Positions 13,473 through 18,586 of a stretch of DNA of 18,586 nt are shown piece after piece. The notes under the pieces are model-generated. The model saw only the letters and a list, made by a program, of their open reading frames with translations, ran no database searches and was not told where the DNA came from. Numbering within the stretch: position 1 is the stretch's first letter; each line of letters opens with the position of its first letter. A program made the translations under genes and the position numbers. The stretch is from Actinomycetes bacterium (GTDB taxonomy: Bacteria > Actinomycetota > Coriobacteriia > Coriobacteriales > Eggerthellaceae), in NCBI GenBank assembly GCA_023403475.1, contig JAEYEL010000061.1:1-18586 (forward strand). Reading direction: 5' to 3'.

Positions 13473-13527
13473 TTCTATCATGGAAGACTGTGATTAACGA
13501 CGAACCTGCGGGCGAAAGGGCAGCTAT

Positions 13528-15107
13528 ATGTGCAAAAAGGTTTTGGTTACGGACAAGTTGGCCTGTGAAGGGGTCGAGATACTGAAGGCGCGCGGATGCG
13601 CTGTGGACGTGAAGCTCGGCCTTGCACCCGAAGAGCTCGAGCAGATCGTTCCCGCCTACGATGCGCTCATCGTGCGTTCGGGCACGCAGGTCACGCGCAA
13701 AGTCATCGAAGCTGCGCAGAACCTGTGCGTCATAGGGCGCGCAGGCGTGGGCGTAGACAACGTGGACGTGGAGGCCGCCACGGAGCACGGCGTCATCGTG
13801 TGCAACGCCCCACGTCGAACATCGTTTCCGCAGCCGAGCACACCATGGCGCTCATGCTGGCCTGCGCTCGCCGCATTCCCCAGGCGAACTCCTCCATGCA
13901 CGCGGGCAAGTGGGAACGCTCGGAACTGACCGGCGTGGAACTCTACGAGAAGACGCTTGCCATCTTTGGCTTGGGTCGCGTCGGCGGACTGGTGGCCGAG
14001 CGTGCTCGGGCGTTCGGCATGAAGCTTGTGGGCTACGATCCGTACTGCAGCCCCGAACGTGCCGAGCAGTTAGGCGTCGAGCTGCGCGATACGGTGGACG
14101 AGATTCTTCCCGTCGCCGACTTCATCACCGTCCACCTGCCGAAAACCGATGAAACCGCGGGTATGTTCGGCCCTGCCCGCTATGCCGCCATGAAGGACGG
14201 CGTCATTTTGCTCAACGTTGCGCGGGGCGGCATATACAACGTGGAATCGCTGGCCGATTTTCTGGCTGCAGGGAAAATCGGCGCCGTCGGATTCGACGTG
14301 TTCGAGACCGAGCCATGCCTGACAAGCCCTCTGCATGAATTCGACAACGCCATCCTCACGCCTCACTTGGGCGCTTCGACCTACGAAGCGCAGCGGCGCG
14401 CCGGTACCCAGATTGCGGAATACGTTGCCGCCGGCCTGGAGGGGTCTGTCGTTCCCACGGCGGTGAACATGGCGCCCGTGCCGCCTGAAGTGCTCGATGT
14501 GATGGGGCCTTACGTGCCCGCATGCCAGATGATGGGGCGCATGATAGCGCAGCTGACCGGCGACATGCCGAAATCGCTCAAGGTCACGGCGGCAGGCTCC
14601 ATCGCCGATGCCGACGCGTCCATTCTCGTCGCCGGCGCTTTGAGCGGCATCCTTTCGTATCGGAGGGCGGGAACGGTCACGCCGGTGAACGCCGAGTCGG
14701 TTGCCGTTCGCCACGGCATCAAGGTGAGCGCTGCGAGCGTGTCCGATGCGCGCGAGTATTCATCGGTCGCGATGGTGGAAGCCGACGGCGTGGGGGTTGG
14801 CGCAACTTTGTCGGGCATCGCGCAAACGCCGCGCATCGTTTCTTTGCTCGGCTACAAGATAGACATCGCGCCGGCACGTGAATCGCTCGTGTTCGAATAC
14901 GTGGACGCTCCCGGTCGTGTTGGCATCATAGGAACTATCCTTGGCCAAGCCGGCGTGAACATCACCACCATGCAGATAGGCGCGAACCCCGAAGAGAAGT
15001 GCGCGCTCGTGTATATGAACGTGGAAGGGGATCTTTCCGACGCGCTGCTTAAAGACCTGCGCGAGAAGGTTCCCGATCTCAAGAACCTGTGGCGTATAAA
15101 GCTGTAG
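13528..15107 (+). pseudogene. serA: D-3-phosphoglycerate dehydrogenase, one-base frameshift
   Basis: SerA oxidises 3-phosphoglycerate to 3-phosphohydroxypyruvate with NAD, the first step of serine synthesis. Joined, the two frames give about 527 residues, the long form with substrate, NAD, ASB and ACT domains. Frame one (ATG 13528, AAAGGG upstream) runs through [15 protein letters not shown] and [11 protein letters not shown] to VIVCNAP. The next residues [11 protein letters not shown] are in the -1 frame. One base is missing near the run of four C at 13808-13811, where GCC CCN ACG is expected. Downstream all hallmarks are present: [13 protein letters not shown] (NAD), LNVARGG (catalytic R), FDVFETEP (E), LTPHLGAST (H), and the ACT domain with DAPGRVGIIGTIL. 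A real single-base deletion or a homopolymer sequencing error would look the same. The stop at 15107 is 31 bases before leuA, suggesting a shared transcript. Confidence 0.85.
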
Positions 15108-15138
15108 CATCCTTCGGGCAGGTTGGACAGGTGGGTTC

Positions 15139-16671
15139 ATGACTAGGAAGATAAGCATATTCGATACGACCTTGCGCGACGGTGAGCAGTCTCCTGGCGC
15201 ATCCATGAACGCCGAGGAGAAGCTGGTGGTGACACGTCAGCTGCTCCGCTTGGGAGTGGACGTTATCGAGGCGGGATTCCCCGTGTCTTCCCCCGGCGAT
15301 TTCGAAAGTGTGCGCCGCATTGCCGAGCTGACGGGCGACAAGGCGGTGGTCTGCGCTCTTACCAGGGCAATCGAGAAGGACATCGACTGCGCGGCCGAGG
15401 CGCTGAAGTACGCGAAGCGCCCGCGCATCCACACGGGGCTCGGCGTGAGCCCGAGCCATCTGCACGACAAGCTCCGCATCACGGAAGACGAATGCGTGGC
15501 CCGCGCCGTCCACTGCGTGGAGTACGCGAAGAAATACACAGACGACGTCCAGTTCTATGCGGAGGACGCGGGGCGTTCCGATTACGAGTTTCTCGCGCGG
15601 GTGATACAGGCGGTCGTGCGCGCCGGCGCTACGGTGGTGAATATTCCCGACACCACGGGCTATTCGCTTCCCGACGAGTTCGGGCGCCGCATCAAATTCC
15701 TTATGGAGAACGTGGACGGCATAGAGGATGTGACGGTTTCCGTGCACTGCCATAACGACCTGGGCATGGCAACCGCCCTTGCCCTGGCGGGCGTGAAAAA
15801 CGGCGCCACGCAGGTCGAATGCACCATCAACGGGCTGGGGGAGCGCGCGGGCAACACGGCTATGGAAGAAGCGGTCATGGCCATTCGCATGCACGCAGAC
15901 GAGCTGGATGCCCACACCGACGTGAACGCACGCGAGTTCGCAAAAGCGAGCCGCCTCGTCTCGTCCATCACGGGCATAGGCGTGCAGGCGAACAAGGCTA
16001 TCGTGGGTGCGAACGCGTTTTCCCATTCTTCGGGAATCCACCAAGACGGCGTCCTCAAAAAGCGCGACACCTACGAAATAATCAATCCTGCCGATGTGGG
16101 CGCCGGCGCAAGCCAGATAGTGCTCACGGCCCGCAGCGGACACGCAGCTTTGAAGCACCGTCTGGAAGAGCTTGGCTACGAACTTGAGGGCGAAGCCCTC
16201 GACCAGATGTATAAGGCGTTCCTCAACCTGGCCGACAAAAAGAAGGAAGTGTACGACGAGGATCTGGAAAGCCTTATCAACGAGCACGACCGCAACGTGC
16301 GTGCCATCTACACGCTTGAGGGCGTGCAGATAAGCTGCGGATTCCCGCTTACTCCCACGGCTACGGTGACCTTGCGCAACCAGGCCGGCCAGGTGGCGAC
16401 CGCATGCGAATACGGAACCGGTCCCATCGACGCTATGTGCAAGGCCGTGGACAAGATAGTCCAGGTTGACAACGACCTTACGGAGTTTTCCGTTCAGGCC
16501 ATCACGCGCGGCATCGACGCTTTAGGCGAGGTGACCATTCGCGTGACCGATTCCAACGGGGAGGCGTACACAGGCCGCGGTTCCGATGGCGACATAGTGG
16601 TTTCCTCCACGAAGGCGTACCTGAATGCGCTGAACCGTCTGCTGAACGACAAGCTGGAGCATCGCAAGTAG
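15139..16671 (+). CDS. leuA: 2-isopropylmalate synthase
   Basis: LeuA condenses acetyl-CoA with 2-ketoisovalerate to 2-isopropylmalate, the committed step of leucine synthesis. The 510-residue protein has the DRE-TIM catalytic barrel first: FDTTLRDGEQSPGASM (metal and catalytic residues), IEAGFPVSSPGDF, HTGLGVSPSH, FYAEDAGRSD, the metal-binding histidines in VHCHNDLGMA, and NGLGERAGN. The linker segment HSSGIHQDGVLKKRDTYEI follows, then the C-terminal regulatory domain from about residue 380, where leucine normally binds for feedback inhibition. The start at 15139 has AGGTGGG upstream. Citramalate or homocitrate synthases are relatives, but the HSSGIHQDG segment and length favour LeuA. It probably shares a transcript with serA. 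No attenuator or T-box lies in the 31-base gap. Confidence 0.93.
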   Translation: MTRKISIFDTTLRDGEQSPGASMNAEEKLVVTRQLLRLGVDVIEAGFPVSSPGDFESVRRIAELTGDKAVVCALTRAIEKDIDCAAEALKYAKRPRIHTGLGVSPSHLHDKLRITEDECVARAVHCVEYAKKYTDDVQFYAEDAGRSDYEFLARVIQAVVRAGATVVNIPDTTGYSLPDEFGRRIKFLMENVDGIEDVTVSVHCHNDLGMATALALAGVKNGATQVECTINGLGERAGNTAMEEAVMAIRMHADELDAHTDVNAREFAKASRLVSSITGIGVQANKAIVGANAFSHSSGIHQDGVLKKRDTYEIINPADVGAGASQIVLTARSGHAALKHRLEELGYELEGEALDQMYKAFLNLADKKKEVYDEDLESLINEHDRNVRAIYTLEGVQISCGFPLTPTATVTLRNQAGQVATACEYGTGPIDAMCKAVDKIVQVDNDLTEFSVQAITRGIDALGEVTIRVTDSNGEAYTGRGSDGDIVVSSTKAYLNALNRLLNDKLEHRK

Positions 16672-16700
16672 GGTCGCGGGTTGTTTTCGCGGCAAGTTTC

Positions 16701-16730
16701 GTTCGGATTCGTTCGGATTCGCTCGGATTC
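16701..16730 (+). repeat. 10-bp tandem repeat, three units, between leuA and tRNA-Leu
   Basis: GTTCGGATTC occurs twice exactly and a third time with one change (GCTCGGATTC). It is the third short tandem array in a non-coding gap of this window. Confidence 0.8.
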
Positions 16731-16782
16731 CTGTGAAGACTTTAGAATGTGTGAAAATTTTCGCCACAATGCAGATGCGTTC

Positions 16783-16791
16783 TGATAGAAT
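16783..16791 (+). promoter_or_regulatory. Extended -10 promoter of tRNA-Leu
   Basis: TGA TAGAAT forms an extended -10 element 22 bases before the mature 5' end. The -35 region (CGCCAC area) is weak. Confidence 0.5.
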
Positions 16792-16813
16792 ATCGGGCGT
16801 TGCTTTTGAGCAC

Positions 16814-16902
16814 GTCGGAGTGGTGGAACGGCAGACACGCTAGCTTGAGGTGCTAGTGCCCATATACCGGGTGTGCGGGTTCAAATCCCGCCTCCGACAC
16901 CA
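16814..16902 (+). tRNA. tRNA-Leu (anticodon GAG)
   Basis: This 89-base class II tRNA has a 7-bp acceptor stem (GTCGGAG with CTCCGAC), discriminator A, and an encoded CCA (16900-16902). The anticodon stem CTAGC/GCTAG encloses the loop TTGAGGT, so the anticodon is GAG and reads CUC and CUU leucine codons. A long variable arm (TGCCCATATACCGGGT region) and the T arm GCGGG-TTCAAAT-CCCGC are clear. It closely resembles the known bacterial leucine GAG tRNAs. Confidence 0.97.
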
Positions 16903-16911
16903 GAAACTTTG

Positions 16912-16938
16912 AAACGCCGTCTATGTGACGGCGTTTTT
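16912..16938 (+). terminator. Rho-independent terminator after tRNA-Leu
   Basis: AAACGCCGTC and GACGGCGTTT form a perfect 10-bp stem with a 5-base loop, followed by TT and TTTT a few bases on. It starts 10 bases after the tRNA CCA. Confidence 0.9.
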
Positions 16939-16984
16939 CGTTTTGGCAGCCTGACGGGAAATTGTTGGGAAGGGAGTGGTTTGC

Positions 16985-17890
16985 TTGGGCAAAGCGCTTA
17001 CCACTAAAAGCGCGGTTTCCGCGCGCATGAGCTCCATCAAGCGCGTGCTGTGGGCTGTGCTGTTCCTGAATCTAGCGGTTGCGGCGGCGAAGTACGTGTA
17101 CGGCACGATAAGCGGATCGGCATCCATGCAGGCAGACGGCATCCATTCGGTGTTCGATTCGGCGGGTAACGTGGTGGGGCTTGTGGGCATAGCCCTTGCG
17201 GCTCGACCGGCCGACGAAGAACATCCCTACGGGCATGCGAAGTTCGAAACGTATGCCAGCCTCATCATAGGCGTGCTGCTTCTTCTCGCAGCCTTCGAAG
17301 TGGGCACAAGCGCGGCCGCAAAGCTCGTCTCGCAGACCTACACGGCATCCGTCACGCCGGTTTCGTTCGCCGTCATGGTGGGCACGTTGGCCGTGAACCT
17401 TTGCGTGACGTTCTACGAGCGCCGTGCGGGAAAGCGACTGAACAGCGAAATTCTTTCTGCCGACGCAAGCCATACGCTTTCGGATGCGCTCGTGTCGATT
17501 GGCGTCATCGTCGGCTTGGCGTTTGTCGCGGCAGGCTTTCCCGTGGCCGACCCTGTAATGGCGCTTTTGGTGACGGTCGCCATTCTCTTCACGGCGTTCG
17601 ATGTGTTCAAGCACGGCCTCGCAACGCTTTCCGACCGTGCGCGCATTCCCGAAGACGAGGTGCTCGCAGCGGTTCTGCAGGTGCCGGGCGTGCTCGACGC
17701 GCACCATATACGTACGCGCGGCACAGAAGGGGAGGTGTACGCCGACCTGCACGTGCTCGTGAACCCCGCCATGACCGTGGGCGATGCTCACCGCCTTTCC
17801 GACGAGGTGGAAAAGGCCGTGCGCACGCGGTTTCCCAGCGTCATAGAGGTGTTGGTGCACATAGAGCCCAACGACGGTCACGTTGACTGA
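16985..17890 (+). CDS. Cation diffusion facilitator family transporter
   Basis: This inner-membrane protein exchanges a divalent metal (zinc, iron, manganese or similar) for protons and exports it. With the TTG at 16985 (AGGGAG eight bases upstream) it has 301 residues. It has six membrane helices in the first 200 residues and a soluble C-terminal domain of about 90 residues (IPEDEVLAAVLQVPGVLDAH, VHIEP near the end). Metal-site residues are in place: DGIHSVFDS in helix two (HxxxD) and DASHTLSDAL in helix five (HxxxD). Also typical is the segment HPYGHAKFE between helices two and three. The HxxxD pair fits zinc-type members, but specificity cannot be fixed from sequence alone. No linked metal regulator is seen. 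The gene is convergent with the minus-strand toxin gene. A GTG at 16976 and ATG at 17027 are alternative starts. Confidence 0.9.
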   Translation: MGKALTTKSAVSARMSSIKRVLWAVLFLNLAVAAAKYVYGTISGSASMQADGIHSVFDSAGNVVGLVGIALAARPADEEHPYGHAKFETYASLIIGVLLLLAAFEVGTSAAAKLVSQTYTASVTPVSFAVMVGTLAVNLCVTFYERRAGKRLNSEILSADASHTLSDALVSIGVIVGLAFVAAGFPVADPVMALLVTVAILFTAFDVFKHGLATLSDRARIPEDEVLAAVLQVPGVLDAHHIRTRGTEGEVYADLHVLVNPAMTVGDAHRLSDEVEKAVRTRFPSVIEVLVHIEPNDGHVD

Positions 17891-17928
17891 CGGAGAAGCA
17901 GGCCGCTTTCCGCTATTCCATACTGGCC

Positions 17929-18586
17929 TTAATCCGTTTCGGCTGCGGGCTCATTCTGTTTATTGCTGCATTTCCAGAGCGCCATCGGATGCTGCCCGAT
18001 GCGCGAGAGAATATCTGTGTCTTGGAAAAGCAGCTCCGGGCGGTATTCCTGCTGGTTGAACGAAGCCCAGAAAGAAAGCTCCCGTTCGTCCGGTGTCAGC
18101 AGTTTTTCCAGATAGGTGATAACCTGCTCATGCGCCCGCTGCGCATCAAACCAAATGCCACGGCGCAGTACCGGGATAAGGTCGGTTTTGACACGCTGCT
18201 GGGAAACCGAGGCGATCTGCTCGAAATGGAATCGGTCTGGAACGCTGTCGGAGCCAATGGCGCTATAAAACATGACGCACTTTTTCAGCATGGGTTCCTG
18301 CGGCTCGTCAAACAGTCCATACTTCATCATTGTATGCATGTCGTAGAGGTCGCGGGGAGCTGCGCGGTTGAGAAGTGCAACGATCTTTGAACCGTAGATT
18401 TCCAGCGGATCGACGCTCAAAACAGTAAGCTCCTGTTCCAGCCAAGGCAGATTGACTGTCCTGCGCACCGGCGCTAACACATGGCAGCGAAGCATATAAT
18501 TGATCTCGATTTTGAGGTTGTCTTTCATCCCACCGGCATTTTGGTACTCATAAACAAAGGAATCCAGCGCATGATACGTTTTAGAT
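17929..18586 (-). CDS. AbiEii/AbiGii-type nucleotidyltransferase toxin, 5' end off the window
   Basis: The visible 219 codons form the C-terminal two thirds of an AbiEii-type protein, the toxin of type IV abortive-infection systems that acts as a nucleotidyltransferase. The frame is open to the window edge (before MKDN at 18528 it reads YHALDSFVYEYQNAGG), so the ATG at 18528 is internal. Family features seen are NLKIEINYMLR, a DPLEIYGSKIVALLNR segment followed by PRDLYDMH (the conserved lysine and RDxxD part), and a helical C-terminus. The N-terminal G-S/D catalytic motif would lie outside the window. The antitoxin AbiEi, if present, would be upstream, to the right. Its composition is less GC-rich than the core genes next to it, in keeping with acquisition as part of a mobile element. 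Confidence 0.8.
   Translation of the reverse strand, partial: SKTYHALDSFVYEYQNAGGMKDNLKIEINYMLRCHVLAPVRRTVNLPWLEQELTVLSVDPLEIYGSKIVALLNRAAPRDLYDMHTMMKYGLFDEPQEPMLKKCVMFYSAIGSDSVPDRFHFEQIASVSQQRVKTDLIPVLRRGIWFDAQRAHEQVITYLEKLLTPDERELSFWASFNQQEYRPELLFQDTDILSRIGQHPMALWKCSNKQNEPAAETD

Noticed and set aside
12400..13788. 462-codon frame antisense to serC and the start of serA
   Set aside because: It mirrors GC-rich codon structure on the other strand. SerC is unmistakable, and the antisense frame crosses the serC terminator and is rich in H, V and R as shadows are.
15079..16287. 402-codon frame antisense to leuA
   Set aside because: A shadow of the strongly conserved leuA gene, with no motif of its own.

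Overview
The window reads as a chromosome segment of a high-GC Gram-positive gut-type bacterium, most likely a Coriobacteriia member (Eggerthellaceae-like). This rests on the GC-rich codon use of the serC, serA, leuA and transporter genes and on the style of the phage and lysis genes; no marker fixes the genus. Several blocks have clearly different base composition, so the segment is a mosaic of core genes and mobile or decayed DNA.

Left part (1-3632): a nearly complete IS1634/IS4-type insertion sequence (about 9-1997) lies directly against the 5' end of a gene for a PH-like-domain membrane protein (to 2617). Facing it on the minus strand (2644-3401) is a second protein of the same architecture: coiled coil, PH-like domain, coiled coil, C-terminal hydrophobic helix. 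Its frame changes by -1 exactly at an A AAA AAA heptamer. The homology between the two proteins runs through the frame change and also shows that the first gene lost its 5' end at the insertion sequence.

Middle part (3633-10959): a colinear, tightly overlapping phage tail and lysis cassette. It holds a short tape-measure-like protein with five 44-residue repeats, a fibronectin-III tail protein, a hub-like tail protein, a small tail-tip protein, a holin, and a cysteine-peptidase endolysin with peptidoglycan-binding repeats, ending in a strong hairpin. No head, portal, terminase, integrase or tail-tube genes are visible, so this is either a left-truncated prophage or a tail-only remnant or particle.

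The cassette ends about 60 bp before the remnant of a P1B metal-transporting ATPase (10964-12043). This remnant lacks its N-terminus and also has an in-frame internal deletion that removed the CPC membrane region and the DKTGT phosphorylation site.

Right part (12274-17890): housekeeping genes. serC is followed by a terminator, then serA (with a one-base frameshift) and leuA in one likely operon, then tRNA-Leu(GAG) with its own terminator, and a cation diffusion facilitator. SerA and SerC act consecutively in serine synthesis (SerA first), and LeuA commits 2-ketoisovalerate to leucine. The right edge (17929-18586, minus strand) holds the C-terminal part of an AbiEii-type nucleotidyltransferase toxin, the start of another accessory region that continues outside the window.
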